From the NCBI GenBank assembly GCA_011037195.1, contig JAAEAF010007952.1, positions 49,203 through 113,202 of the forward strand: a DNA stretch of 64,000 nucleotides, written 5' to 3'. The position numbers and the translations under genes were made by a program. Numbering within the stretch: the first letter of the stretch is position 1; each line of letters begins with the position of its first letter. The notes beneath the pieces were generated by a model. It worked only from the letters and a program-made list of their open reading frames with translations. It was not told the origin of the DNA and ran no database searches. The DNA is from Triatoma infestans. Its lineage: Eukaryota; Arthropoda; Insecta; Hemiptera; Reduviidae. This document shows positions 22,040 through 33,923 of this stretch, piece by piece.

Positions 22040-23465
22040 TACAAACCTCACTTTCAGTGACCCTAGCGTGAAAAATCTTCATTAAAAACCAAAAATATTC
22101 TAGTGTGAAACACTTGCTTTTACTCCAATTTTCAAAACTGTAATTAACAAACTTTATAGTTAGTATACCAAATTTAATGAAATTCGTCGTCTTTGTTTTT
22201 ATGGAGAAAATCGCAAAAATTAGAAAAAAAAACTGTTCAGTAAAGACATACTTCCGGTTTATTAATTTTTCTAGAAACTCGGAATTTTGGCAATCTATTT
22301 ATTTCTAATTAATTTTGTTTAGTTAGTAGGATTGTCTAATCAACTAAGATAGCACTTTAGAGGCAAACATACCTCTACCCCTCCACCAATTGCCCCCTTA
22401 AATGAGTTTAACCGGGGAAATGTTTCAAATAACGGTTGTAGCTCTTTATATGTGCAGTTCACATACTTAGTTTAAAAAAAAATCTGTTGTGAAACACTCA
22501 CACAACTTTCTCTTACTCCAGTTCTAAAAATTATAATTGACATATTTTATAGTTTGTGTACCAAATTAATTCAAATACGACGAAAACTGAAAAAACTGTT
22601 CGGTAAAAGCGCACTTCCGGTTAATTAATTTCCTTGAAACACTGAATTTTGGCCATCCATTTATTTCTAATTAATTCTGCTGTGATGAAGAATTGTATAA
22701 TCTCCTATGATAGCACTTTAAAGAAAAACATAACCCCACCCCTCCCCCAAAAAGTGCCCTTAAATGAATTTTCCTAGAAAAAAATATTTTATATAAAAGT
22801 TGTAGCTCTTTGCATATGTAGTTGATATACCAAGTTTAAAGAAAATCATAGGAGCCAGGTTTGAGAAAATCGCGAAAAAGTGAAAAAATCATATAGTAAA
22901 GTGGTAAAGTACTTCCGGTCATCCGATTTTTTATCAAACTCGGAATTTCAACAACATATTTAATTCTAATTAACATTATTTAGATGATAGAATTGTTTAA
23001 TAAACTGAAATAGCACTTTAGATGAAAACAGCCCCACCCCTTCCCCACCAAAAGCCCTTAAATGAATTTTCCCAGAGAAATGTTTCAAATAAAAGTTGTA
23101 GCCTTTTGTATGTGTAGTTGTTATACAAAGTTTAAAGAAAATCGTTGGAGCCATTTTTGAGAAAATTGCAAAAAAGTAAAAAAACCAACGAGTAAAGTGG
23201 TACTTCCGGTTGAGGAATTTGGACAGATGACCCACTGTCAGATGCCATAGTGATAGCTAAACGGAATATCAAGTTTCAACTTTCTATGGTTTTTCGATTT
23301 TGAGCTATGCTGTGCATATACACACACACGCACGGACACACACAGACCATTTGCTAAAAACCACTTTTTTGGACTCAGGGGACCTCAAAACGGATATTTC
23401 CGGTGAAAACTCGATATCAAAAATTTGGCACGATTACAAAGCTTCCTCTTACTAGGAGTTAGAGA
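22040..23465 (+). repeat. CCGG-units, nested tandem copies
   Basis: CCGG keys at 22250, 22613, 22911 and 23202. A fresh left terminus (TCTGTTGTGAAACACTCACA) interrupts the first copy at about 22490, explaining the longer first interval. The last copy runs to the right hairpin CTTCCTCTTACTAGGAGTTA at 23440-23470. Confidence 0.9.
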
Positions 23466-23978
23466 AAGTATAAATCGTTGGAGCCGTTTTAGAAAAATAG
23501 GCAGAACATTGAAAAATACTTTTCAGTAAAACCGCACTTTCGATTATCTGATTTTCTTCAAACTCGGAATTTCAACAAAATATTTAATTCTAGTTAATAT
23601 TATTTAGATGATAGAATTGTGTAATAAAGTGAAATGGCATTTTAGAGGACAACCAAACCCCCACGTAAAAAAGTACCCTTAAATGCATTTTCCCGGAGAA
23701 ATGTTTCAAATAAAAATTGTAGATCTTTGTATGTGTAGTTGATATATATCAAGTTTAAAGAAAATCGTTGGAGCCATTTTCGAGAATATTGCAAAAAAGT
23801 AAAAAACAAAAAACTAGTAAAGTGGAACTTCCGGTTGAGGGATTTTGACAGACAGCTACTGTCGGATCCCATGGTGATACCCAAACGGATATCAAGTTTG
23901 AACTTACTGCGATTTTTCGTTTTTGGGTTATGCTGTTCACGTACATACACACACACACACACACACACAACCCAAAAA
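23466..23978 (+). repeat. CCGG-unit variant joined to an ORF1-like frame
   Basis: Begins AATCGTTGGAGCCGTTTTAG, key GCACTTTCGATTATCTG, second key at 23827, terminal words TACTGTCGGATCCCATGGTG and a CA tract. Instead of the usual CAGACCATTTGCTAAAAACC it continues as CAACCCAAAAAATGGC. The twin at 26890-27411 shares this variant and junction. Confidence 0.8.
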
Positions 23979-24420
23979 ATGGCGTTCCTAAGTAATGATG
24001 AATTATTTCAGAGTGCAGTGAATGATATTATTTTAGTTACCTAAAAAAGTGGAAACTTTAAAAGTGCATAGAGTCTCTATATTAATATCGCTTAATTCTT
24101 GAATTGTGCTTTTTAAAAGGTGAAGAAGGAATTACAAAATAAACAATCTGCGTTACAGGTTTATAAAGAATAGAAGTTTCTCAGAAATTGTATCGAAAGG
24201 AAAACAAATCAAAATAAGACTGTAAGTAACATTTCTAGAAATACTTTTAAAGCAGTGTTTAAACCAAAAAATGATATTAGCCGTGAAGAAACAGAAAGTA
24301 TACTGAAAAGTAAGGTGAACCCTTATTCTATTAAAATTGGTGCAACTAAATTAACAAATATCGTGTTTTAATTGAATCTAATCGTGTAGATGTTATCGTC
24401 AAAATTTGGGAAGAAATTAA
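23979..24420 (+). pseudogene. LINE ORF1 (gag-like) relic, copy 1
   Basis: Starts MAFLSNDELFQSAVNDIILV and then stops; later frames carry NDISREETESILKSKVNPYS and IKIGATKLTN, the pattern (basic helix, VNP, KIG) of LINE ORF1 RNA-binding regions. It matches 27412-27850 almost throughout, including the stop after codon 22, so the break predates duplication or the frame is shifted there in the shared ancestor. Homology ends at about 24420, where unrelated GC-richer DNA starts. Confidence 0.55.
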
Positions 24421-25069
24421 GAACCAGGGGGTAGGCTTCGGGCTATTTGGGAACTTAGCGCTCCCACGTACCTCAGCTACATTACAGTGCAGCGGTGCCC
24501 TGTTAGGAGTGTGAGTTGGTATAAATTTTTCTGCCCTCTGTTTGAATCGCCATAATTTATGTGTAGCCTGAATCTCTTGTACCGAATTCTTTTGCTGCGG
24601 AGGCTTTGTGGGGGTTCATGTTGCATCACTAAACGCCTTAACATCTACACAATTACATTCCTAACGCCAGTGGCACGTGTTGGTGCCACCCACCCACATG
24701 TTTGCCGTGTGTGAATACCTGTGTCTTGGGGAAAGGAAGTCCTGGTGGTTGAGGACGAAGGTTTTCGCAAGTTGCAAGTTAAATTGTTAAGACACAGCAT
24801 CAAAAGGCAATTATTTCCTTTTGGCAATGTAATGACATGGCAAAGTCATTGACATCGGCAAAGTCACAAACACCAAAGAAATAATAATTTACAACTAGTG
24901 GTTCCAGCCAGCTGCTACAAAGGGTGGCAGTAATAAAACAGCGACCTAGTTGGCCGCGGCTAACAAAGCCTTTTCATCAATACTGTACATCAATAAGCAA
25001 GCACTGCGATAAGGTTGACGACTGAACTGACCTGAATAAGGTCAGAAAACTACGGAGGTCGACATGGTC
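24421..25069. other. GC-richer block, probably part of a mobile element
   Basis: Composition rises relative to the neighbours (AGCGCTCCCACGTACCTC, CAGTGGCACGTGTTGGTGCC, GGAAAGGAAGTCCTGGTGG). No open frame is recognisable. It abuts a dead ORF1 copy on the left and LTR-like text on the right. It could be a LINE 5' UTR belonging to the element at 25491, but I cannot show this. Confidence 0.35.
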
Positions 25070-25490
25070 GCACACTAGGACAGATGTCTTGGTGTGAGTG
25101 TGATCAACAGTAATATATAAACTCTATGATATACGACGAGATCATCATTATATCATCTACGGCCAAACGAGCACGTCTATATACACGAGCGTTACTATAC
25201 ACGGTTATATTCAAACTTATCATTCTCTTAGTAGTGCACTTTAGTTTAGTTATTTTATCATTCTAATTTATCTTCTATTTATTACTAAGTATTTTATTGT
25301 TGTTAATAGTTACCATTTATTAACTTAAAATCATTGTTCAAATACAATTTATTTTTATATAAACCGTTCAATAATTCGAGCACTAACTTCCAAAATCTCT
25401 CAACTAACTTCCGCCCTCTTCAAGACATCTGCTACTCCAGGAATCACACACATCAAACGATTCCATTACAGCAATGTCGAAGAATCGAAG
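25070..25490 (+). other. Possible LTR or promoter-bearing segment
   Basis: GACAGATGTCTTGGTGTGAG is followed by a TATATAAACTCTATG TATA-like box near 25115 and T-rich text with TTATTTATTACTAAG. The inverse word AAGACATCTG occurs near 25422. This could be a solo LTR inserted ahead of the LINE, but terminal TG/CA ends and a short target duplication are not evident. Confidence 0.25.
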
Positions 25491-26885
25491 GTAAAAATTG
25501 GGGGTTACTCCCAAGATGATGTTTTGGATTTATGGTATGGTTATTAAACCTAGGTTGTTACATGCGGCTTTAGTGTAGTGGCGTCGCATAGAGATGTGAT
25601 CCCCGCTAGACTGCTGCTTGAGGATATTCAACGCTTGGCTTGTCTGGCGGTGACCGGTGTGATGGGGACCACGCCAACAGCTGTCGTGGAGACTTTATTA
25701 GGGTATCCACCGCTCTTTGTAGAAGTGAAAACTGTGTCAATGAAAGCCTGTTTTAGAATTAAACAGGCAGGTTTTTGGCAGGGTAAGCGATATGGTCATT
25801 CTACCATTCATCGTGAGATGCTTCTGAATGTTCCTGTTACAGGTTTTCCTACTGATAGATTGTTGAAGACTTTTGTTTTCGAGCATTCTTACATTGTCAG
25901 GTTACCCTCTAGGGAAGATTGGTCAAGATTGGGTCCGTCTGGGGTGTTACCTGATAATTACTTCCGGTGTTACACGGACGGTTCCAGAATGGATGGTAGA
26001 TCCGGGGGTTGAGGTCTATTTTGAAACCATAGATCATCTGGCAGTATCTCTCGGTGAATGGACCACAGTGTTCCAGACTGAGGTTTATGCTATTCTTGTT
26101 GTATCTTGGATGGGAGGGTACATAACTTAAAAGGTGTTTGTATATGCTCGGATAGCCAAGCTGCGCTGAAGGCGCTGAGTTCATGTGTCTTCACTTCCAG
26201 GTTGGTGTTAGAATGTTCTAGAAGACTGGAAGAACTTTCTTCTCTGAAGGATGTGCTTCTAGTCTGGGTGCCAGGTCAAATAGGAATTTTTTGGGAATGA
26301 GAAGGTGGATAGGTTTGCCAAATTAGCGCCTCTCTCCCTTTCATTGGTCCCGAGCCTGCTGTTGGCGTGCCTTCTGGCACATGTCAGGCTTCCAGACATG
26401 GATAGCTTCACAGCATTCATCCTGATGGAAGAGCTTAGTTGGTTTTCGGCAGTCCAAAATGCTCATCGGGAGTTCGGACAAGGCCTTTAGCGAGACGTTG
26501 CTGTGTTTTTCACGGAGTCTCAAGCATCTTGTTGGTTGTCTTACTGGACATTGTGGTTTAAGGAGACATCTCTACATAACGGGGCTCATGCCGGATCCAT
26601 TTTGTAGAGTCTGTGAGACAGAGGAGGAAACACCCATCCATCTTATGAATGATTGCCTGGGCTGTGAGGAAATTAGGTTTAGGACCTTTGGTCGGAATAG
26701 GATGTCTGTGGAAGAGCTTAGGCTATTTCCCGGAGACTGCGGTGAATCTTAGATGGATTAGATCTGGGTCTAGATATTTGTTCTAGACCCGGTTTCTTGT
26801 TGTTTTTCTTGGGGTAGCTATATGGGCCCAGTGAGGCTTTCGATAACGTATGGTTTGGTCCCTCCCCACATACAAATAATAATAA
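25491..26885 (+). pseudogene. RNase H-bearing LINE 3' half; shares its tail with SINE-A
   Basis: Frames in order: NWGLLPRMMFWIYGMVIKPR, LLLEDIQRLACLAVTGVMGT with ETLLGYPPLFVEV (RT C-terminus), CYTDGSRMDGRSG (first RNase H Asp), FQTEVYAILV (Glu), CICSDSQAALKALSS (Asp), WVPGQIGI, then GHCGLRRHLYITGLMPDPFC with CRVC and HLMNDC (zinc-binding tail). At least four frameshifts. The 3' UTR GGGGTAGCTATATGGGCCCA to CTCCCCACATAC ends in a TAAA-rich tail near 26880 and is clearly akin to the SINE-A tail at 42032-42095. I/R1-like clade. Confidence 0.85.
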
Positions 26886-26889
26886 ATAA

Positions 26890-27411
26890 ATATGTAATTC
26901 ACATACTTAGTTTAAAAAAAATCGTTGGAGCCTTTTTAAAAAAAAATAGCCAGAACATTGAAAAATACTTTTCAGTAAAAACGCACTTCCGATTATCTGA
27001 TTTTCTTTACATTCGGAATTTCACCCCAATATTTAATTCTAATTAATATTATTTAGATGATAGAATTGTGTAATAAACTGAAATGGCATTTTAGAGGACA
27101 ACCTAACCCCACCCCAAAAAGTGCCATTAAATGCATTTTCCCGGAGAAATGTTTCAAATGAAAATTGTAGATCTGTGTATGTCCAGTTGATATAAACTGT
27201 TTAAAGAAAATCGTTGCAGCCAATTTCGAGAAAATTGCAAAAATGTAAAAAAAAACATTCAGTAAAGTGGTACTTCCGGTTGAGGGAGTTTTTGTCAGAC
27301 AGCTACTGTCGGATCACACGGTGATACCACCAACGGATATCAAGTTTGAAGTTGCTGTGATTTTTCGTTTTTGAGCTATGCTGTTCACCTACATACACTC
27401 ACAACCCAAAA
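26890..27411 (+). repeat. CCGG-unit variant, twin of 23466-23978
   Basis: AAAATCGTTGGAGCCTTTTT, AATAGCCAGAACATTGAAAA, GCACTTCCGATTATCTG, TACTTCCGGTTGAGGGAG and CTACTGTCGGATCACACGG match the earlier variant word for word. It ends in a short CA tract and CAACCCAAAAATGGCC. Confidence 0.85.
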
Positions 27412-28445
27412 ATGGCCTCTCTAAGTAATGATGAATTATTTCAGAGTGCGGTAGATGATCTTATTTCAGTTACGTAAAAAAGTGGAAACTTAAAGAGTGC
27501 ATATAGAGTCTCTATATTAATATCGCTTAATTCCTGAATTGTGCTTTTTAAAAATGTTAAGAAGGCATTACAAAATAAACAATCACCGACCGAACCGACT
27601 GGGTTACAGGTTTTTAAGGAGTGGAAGTTTCTCAGAAATTATATCGAAAGGAAAAACAAATCTAAATAAGACTTTAAACCAAAAAATGATATTAGCCGTG
27701 AAGAAAAAAAAAGTATACTGAAAAGTAAGGTAAAACGTTATTCTATTAAAATTGGTGCAACTAAATTAACAAATATAAATCAGAGTCGTGTTTTGATTGA
27801 ACTTAATCGGGTAGATGATATCGTCAAAATTTGTGAAAAAAAAAATAAATTGTAAAAATGAATTAGCAGCTGAAGTAAGAAAGAAATACTGGCCTTGTTT
27901 TTGAAGATTTCCTTGGATATAAAGGGCACTTGGGGGCGGGTGTTGGTGTATTGGTTATGAGCATGGACTTGTAAGTGGGAGGACCCCAGTTCGAGACCAG
28001 CGTATAACTAAATTTTATATTTGTTTAAAAAATGTTAATAGTAAAGTAGGTGCTTGCGCCCCCGTCCACGACGCCTAATTTGGTAGTTGGACGTTAAGCC
28101 CGCCTGAAAAAATAGGCATTACTTTACTTTACTTTATAAAGGGCACTTTTGATGATGTTGCCTAATGGCCCTCCAATTTAACTCAGTTATAAAATTTCCA
28201 ATGCCCTAGAAATTTGTATCGGTTAACCACAGACTATTTCTCTAATAAAACAGCATTTTCACAAATTTTGACGGTATCAAGACCAATACGGTACATGTAA
28301 TTAGAAAAGTGACTCAAGGTTGCCCGCAAGGGACCTGTTACGGGACCAGGTTCTGGTTAATTCAGTACGGTGAATTATTAAAAAGAGTATATATATCCTA
28401 CCGGCAATTCAATTGTATCATTTGCAGATGATTTGTATCAAATCT
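27412..28445 (+). pseudogene. LINE ORF1 plus reverse transcriptase relic, copy 2, internally deleted
   Basis: Starts MASLSNDELFQSAVDDLISV then a stop, as in copy 1. Further on: NDISREEKKSILKSKVKRYS and IKIGATKLTNINQSRVLIEL. After a gap come RT motifs: DIKGTFDDVA (palm motif A, split by a SINE-B), NLYRLTTDYFSNKTAF, VTQGCPQG-like text near 28310, and SIVSFADDLYQIS (catalytic FADD) at 28400-28440. Order and motifs fit an R1-like LINE with most of the endonuclease deleted. It ends abruptly in a CCGG-unit monomer. Confidence 0.65.
27932..28134 (+). mobile_element. SINE-B with 14-bp target duplication
   Basis: TATAAAGGGCACTT at 27918-27931 and 28135-28148. The 203-bp copy has GGGCGGGTGTTGGTGTATTG, B box AGTTCGAGACC (one change), tail words CGCCCCCGTCCACGACGCC and GGCATTACTTTACTTTACTT. 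It interrupts the RT motif A of the LINE relic. Confidence 0.95.
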
Positions 28446-29340
28446 CTAACCCAAAATTGCCCTTAAATGCATTTTCCCGGTGCATTGTTTTAAATAAAAA
28501 ATTTATAGATCATTGTATATTTAGTTAATATACTAAGTTTGAAGAAAATCGTTGGAGCCATTTTGGAGAATATCGCAAGAAAGTAAAAAAAACTATTCAG
28601 TAAAGTGGTACTTCCGGTTGAGGAATTTTTACAGGTAACTTACTGTCAGATCCCATGGTGATACCCAAACGGAATATCAAGTTTGAACTTTCTCCGATTT
28701 TTCATATTTGAGCTATGCTGTTCAAATACATACATACACATACATACTGCCCGCAAGGGGTATCTGTTGCATACAGTTACTTGGGGAGTAGCGACCCCAC
28801 GGGTTACCACTGCTCAGTACTCCATGCACTTCGGCAGAACAGTTCACAATACACTTGAACTACATACATTCTACATTTTACAGACAAGGACAAACACAGT
28901 ACACAAACTAGGGCCTCCGTCCCTAGTTAACTGGCAAAAGCCAAGGGAGAAGGTAGGGATTAGCTCAGTGGTAACGCGCTGGAGCAACGCGGAAGTCCCG
29001 AGTTCGAATCCAGCATGCTGCTCTTAGATTTTCTCTTCCTAGGAGCCTCTACAACTCACTGACCGGTGATGGGCAGTGTTATCTGCAGCTAGAGTACGAA
29101 TACACTGCTTGGAGGCCGGCTGTGCATTGGAGAAGGCTCCGCGGGGGGCACAATAGTTCTTTCAGGTCGCAGTCCATAATCCCCTACAACAATCTTACTC
29201 TTATTACACATACATACCATTTGCTAAAAATACACTTGTATGGATTCTCGGGACTTCAAAACGGATACTTCCGGGGGAAAACTCGATATTGAAAATTTAC
29301 AGCACTTCCTCTTACTAGAGGTAAGAGAAAGTAAAAAAGT
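28446..29340 (+). repeat. CCGG-unit split by a composite SINE
   Basis: Left part 28446-28747 (AAATTGCCCTTAAATGC, key at 28610, CCCATGGTGATACCCAAACG, CA/TA tract) and right part 29205-29340 (ACACATACATACCATTTGCT, CTTCAAAACGGATACTTCCG, hairpin CTTCCTCTTACTAGAGGTAA). Removing 28748-29204 and one target duplication restores an uninterrupted unit. Confidence 0.9.
28748..29204 (+). mobile_element. Composite SINE-A, second copy, 13-bp target duplication
   Basis: TACACATACATAC at 28735-28747 and 29205-29217. It has the same leader (TTACTTGGGGAGTAGCGACC to CTAGTTAACTGGCAAAAGCC), tRNA-like head (GGGATTAGCTCAGTGGTAAC, B box AGTTCGAATCC) and tail (GGGGGGCACAATAGTTCTTT, CCCCTACAACAATC) as 3601-4036. This is the better preserved copy; it has lost a few bases in the anticodon-loop region. 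Confidence 0.92.
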
Positions 29341-29870
29341 AAAAAACTAGTAAATTCGTCCTAGAACAAAAAAATTAAAATATGACAAACACGAACAGAA
29401 AATTGATTAAGATAGTAAAAAATCAAATACAAGAGGGTGTACAGCAATTTTATTTTATTATATTGTTTTAAAACAACTTCCATCTGTTTCTTTTGATAGA
29501 ATAGTCAATAATAACGCGTTTCTTTTTCTTATTTAATACGTTTACAAATTCGACTTGGTTTTCTCTGCAGAGTTTTTCTTATACATAGGATTCTCAATAA
29601 ATAATGAACTTCTTCCTACTTAACTTTCTTGAAAATTGGTAAAATCTCTTTTCAGTCAATCCATTTGTTTTGGTGATTATTATGTATTACTTAAGATTTT
29701 GAATAATATGATTAAATCAAATTGGCTTCTGAAATCTGAACTGTACACCCATACTTTGATGCTGTACTGCTGAGGCATCTTGCAATGCCACAAAAAAGAT
29801 TCAAGAAATCGAATCGAAGCTGTATGTTTTGGCTTCCTTTTTGAAATATCAAAAAAGAAATACACTACCA
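29341..29870. other. No recognisable feature
   Basis: AT-rich text without motif-bearing frames or matches to the repeat families of the window. Confidence 0.45.
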
Positions 29871-29874
29871 ATAT

Positions 29875-29996
29875 GGGCGGGTGTTGGTGTAGTGGTTATG
29901 AGCATGGACTTGTAAGTTGGAGGATCCCAGTTCGAGTCCCGCTTAGTAACTACTAAATTTTATATTTGTTTAAAAAATGTTATTAGTAAAGTAGGT
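29875..29996 (+). mobile_element. SINE-B, 3'-deleted copy
   Basis: GGGCGGGTGTTGGTGTAGTG, CAGTTCGAGTCCCGC and ATATTTGTTTAAAAAATGTT are intact, but the copy ends shortly after AGTAAAGTAGG and lacks the CGCCCCCGTCC tail. No target duplication is visible. Confidence 0.85.
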
Positions 29997-31565
29997 ATTT
30001 CTTTACACTTCCAAATAGAATCAATATAAAATTCCAGTTCGTAAAAAAAAAAAAAAAAGGAATTTTTACCTTACCAGCAAGAGAAAGTCGTTTTAAATTA
30101 ATACAGATTTAATTCCTGTGTTTATTTAGAAGTTTAAAAGCAAGTAGTAACGTAGAAGGCATAAAACAAAGAATGTTTAGAACTGATTCCAAGATCAACA
30201 AGGTTCTAAACTTGTTCTTTTTTAATATAAATAATAAAATCAAATAAATACATTATTCTATATTTCCTAATGATTTTGATTAAACAATGTATATGCTAAG
30301 TTGGTTTATCATAAAGTTTCTGATACAGTTAAAGGTTGAGGTTATTATATATAGGGAATAAAATGCAACTTATACCTTTTTAGTTTTTAGGTTCCAATAC
30401 TGTGTACTTATAGAAATGGAAAAAATAATAAAAAGTAAAATGGCTTATAATACAAATAATTTTATAAGTTCATTTACCCAAACCGGAAATAAATATAGTT
30501 ACCACTTCATATTTACCTTGGCTATATTGCAGCTAGTCCAAGTGAACGGTTCTAGAATTTCACCAAAGTAAATATATACATACCATTGTCTTCATGTAAT
30601 TAGTATTCAATGTGTGACATTTGGTCACAGGCAAGCTGTGCGATAGTTTTTTTTAAAACATTTCCTAAACAGGAAGTATTTTTTTCTACTGTTGTTAGAG
30701 GTGATACTTCTCACAACAAATACTAATTTAATGAATCAAAATTTATTAGCTAAAAAAAAAAAAAAAATCACTTTCTCCCGCTGCAATTGTAGAAATCTTC
30801 TTGAAATTTGAGGTTTTTGATAACATAATTAATATACCACCAATTAGCTACATAAGTTGGGGATCATGAAAGTAAATTAGTAAATAAAATAAATAATTAA
30901 ATAAATTGGATATCTGATTTGATTATAATTTTGAAAATATTTCTAATATAAATAAGAAATCTTTTGGGCCAAACCTCATGAATTTTAATAATATGTAAGT
31001 AATGTAGCGGCTGAAATGGTAAATGATAAGTAATATAATTCTTTCGGGTATAAGTAAGGTACTAATATTCTTAAGATTTATTACTAGTTTAATTTGGTAA
31101 AAGTTTTCACAACTAGCAATAATCACACCTCAGGAGACCTTCATTGGTTACAATATTGCCTGCCTCTGCACAAGAGAAATGTTTCAATTTTGCCTACAAA
31201 TACTCCTGATTTCATTTTATACATGGCAACAGATATCTTACCCATATTTTTATATACCATTAAAATGCATTTAAAATATGTTAATAGATGATGCTTACAA
31301 TTATAGCCATTTAGATATCCATCTTTATTTTTGAAAGGAATAATTAAAAGAAAGGTTTTTTTTTTGATATGAAGACTGGCTTACATTTGTGCTTAATGTA
31401 TGAGATAGATTTCGACTTATTTTTAAAAAATAAAATTGACTTAAACATAATATACTAGGACAAAATTCGATGTTAAATTATTAAATTCTTTTAAGTTAAA
31501 ATCTGCAAATAGCCAAAATCATACATTATACAAATATTTGAAATAAACTAATTATATTTTAAGTA
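29997..31565. other. AT-rich DNA, nothing recognised
   Basis: Several A/T runs and short frames (30923-31126, 31094-31291) with no family motif. Confidence 0.45.
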
Positions 31566-31570
31566 ACATG

Positions 31571-32290
31571 GAGAGGCAATCATCTAGCTGGCTATTTAAA
31601 TTGAGGGGAGAGTTATTATACTTGAATAGATAGCGTATGGGCGATGCTTCCAAACTATGCTCTTTATATAACAGAAGGGAAAACGAAGACGTGTACCATT
31701 TCGTCTGTGTTTGCCCTATACTAAAAGACGGATTATGCTTTAATGAGTTTCTGGAGTATCTTAATGGCAAAGACTGGTGGGCATTATTTAATTACAGTAA
31801 ACTAGCTTGGAAATATAGATACAATTTGATTCAGGAATTCAATTATTTATGAACCTAATTACTAAGTATGTATTTATATTTAAGTATGGATATATGAGAG
31901 ATTTTGTATTTGTCAATCTAGATATAGAAGCCTTTGATTTATTTGTTTTCTCTAACGGCTAATGCCTTTGGTTTATTTTTATTTATTGGGTTAAAAGTAT
32001 ATTATTGATATGAATTTATTATGAACATTACTTATATCTTCTATTCTTTTTGGAATATATTCTCCTTTTTCTGTTTCTTCTTTTTGGATTATTTTATATA
32101 TATTTACATTTTTTGTATTTGGTAGCATACTTTTTTTTTTTTGTATTTATAAGAACATTAATTATTGATTTTAATGACAACTCCCCGGACGGTCTATGTG
32201 ACCATCTGGCAGTTGGTGGATTTATATATAAATTCTGTATTTTTGTAAATTGAATTTTTTTTTTAATAAACCATTATTATTATTATTAGT
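31571..32290 (+). pseudogene. LINE C-terminal zinc-binding tail and 3' UTR
   Basis: The frame reads KLRGELLYLNR, one stop, then MGDASKLCSLYNRRENEDVY and HFVCVCPIL, an arrangement C-x2-Y/C-x8-H-x4-C seen at the end of insect R1-like LINEs (LCSLCNLRE-E-VYHF-A-CPIL). EFLEYLNGKDWWALFNY and YRYNLIQEFNYL finish the protein at 31852. A T-rich 3' UTR ends with AACTCCCCGGACGGTC and an ATT/TTA microsatellite at 32270-32290. All catalytic domains are missing. Confidence 0.75.
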
Positions 32291-32299
32291 TTAATTCGT

Positions 32300-33030
32300 A
32301 AACCTAAAAAAGTCTGGATTGAAACACTCCACACAACTTTCTATTACGGCAATTTAATGTAATTACAAAAATTTACAAATTTTATTTAAACTTCGTAATT
32401 GTTTTGATTAGAACTGATATAAAAATAGAAAAGTGAGATTTTGATGTTGTAGGAGGGCGGCCATGGCTCAGGTTGCCATTTCAATGTAGTTAAATTGAAG
32501 TCCAGAAGAAAGCGCCAAAATTATATTGATGGACTCGAAAAAAATTTTTTTTTTTTTCAATTAATGCCATAAATTCCGCAAAAACTATTTAAATAATATT
32601 CTTTCGAAAAATATTACTAATAAAAGTGACATATAAAACATAAAAGATTCACGTATTGTAATAAAATTAATTTAAGTTTGTATGTTTTTTTTTTTAATTT
32701 TTTTTCCTATCATTTCTTTTACAGTCGGTATACGAAGACTAATGTATGTAGACAATATATGAAGTTTCAAAGAATGAAGTAGCACTTTTTTGGTTGCTGG
32801 ATTTTGCCCGAAACTTTGCGTTGTCAGATGCCGGAAATAGTAACGAAAAAAAAAAATTGAATACCAAGTTTTTAGTTTTCTTACGATTTATCATTTTTGA
32901 GATATTTTTTTTCACACATTACATTTTTCAACTCAGGGAGGGGATCTGTATTTCTAGTGAAAATTGAATTTTGAGAATTTAATACGCTCGTAATGCTACC
33001 TCTTTACTGTGGGAGAAGAGAAAGAAAAAA
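32300..33030 (+). repeat. CCGG-unit, diverged full-length copy
   Basis: Left end AGTCTGGATTGAAACACTCC, CAACTTTCTATTACGGC; terminal segment GTTGCTGGATTTTGCCCG, TTTTTGAGATATTTTTTTTC and right end ATGCTACCTCTTTACTGTGG then GAGAAGAGAAAGAAAAA. The keys are eroded. Confidence 0.6.
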
Positions 33031-33923
33031 ATGGAAATGAATTTAGCAGTAAATTCTGGGTCTTTATGAAAAAGTGTTACTGTTTTAGAATTAGCGATAG
33101 ATTAACCACTGATCTGGGCTAAAGTACCATCATATGGTAGGTTCACGTACTGAACTATTAGACAATACTTGCACTAAAAATAAAGTTCCTTCAGGATAAT
33201 ATTTCAAATTAAACTTTCTAAGAATAAACAATATACGTAAGTTTAAAGAAAAATAACAAACCGGAAATGTCCGTAAAAAAAAAAAAACTGAAAATACCAT
33301 GAACATATCTATATTGTGCGAATTCTTTTTAAAAATCTTACTGGCAGTTTCTTTGTAAAAATAAATGAAGAATTTTGCTGTGAATTTAATTTTTTTTAAT
33401 GCTGTTCACACACTGAGGCGATACATACACGAAAATAAGCACCCACTCAGGCTGACAATTAAACTTTTTTCATTCCCAATGATCTCTCCAAAAAAATATT
33501 TAACTTCTAATAGGAATTTTATAGAATGTAATAAATTCTTCTTGTTCACTGAAATTCAAAAAAAAAAAAAAAAATTACAAATTTCCTTCCAATTTAAAGA
33601 ATTTTTATAGAAGATTTAATTACTTTTGAGCCATTAATGATTTAATAAATCCAATATAAATTATGATACTTTTTAGAGCAAAGATTCTAAAAAATCAGGG
33701 GGGGTGGGGAGGCAGGGAAGCATTTCTGAGGATGCGTTTGATTATGATAAGATTTCTTCTAGTATTTGTAGATTTTTTTTTTTTAATAAAATTGATTCAT
33801 TTCTTAGAAATCGCCAAGCAATTACTTTTTAATATGTATATTCCATTAAAATATATAGAAGACTCTAAGCAAATTTGATTCGATGTTATGCACGACAACT
33901 GAGTTATATATAGGCTATCCCCT
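33031..33923. other. AT-rich DNA with weak CCGG-unit traces
   Basis: A few words (GTTTAAAGAAAAATAACAAA, CCGGAAATGTCCG near 33260; TGCTGTTCACACACTGAGG near 33400) hint at eroded copies. No gene is visible. Confidence 0.35.

Noticed and set aside
23642..23968. Open frames of 71-108 codons with VCVCV or THTHT runs (also near 2242, 12949, 19260, 39355, 47461)
   Set aside because: These are translations of CA/GT microsatellites and CCGG-unit sequence; the same frames reappear in every copy with random breaks.
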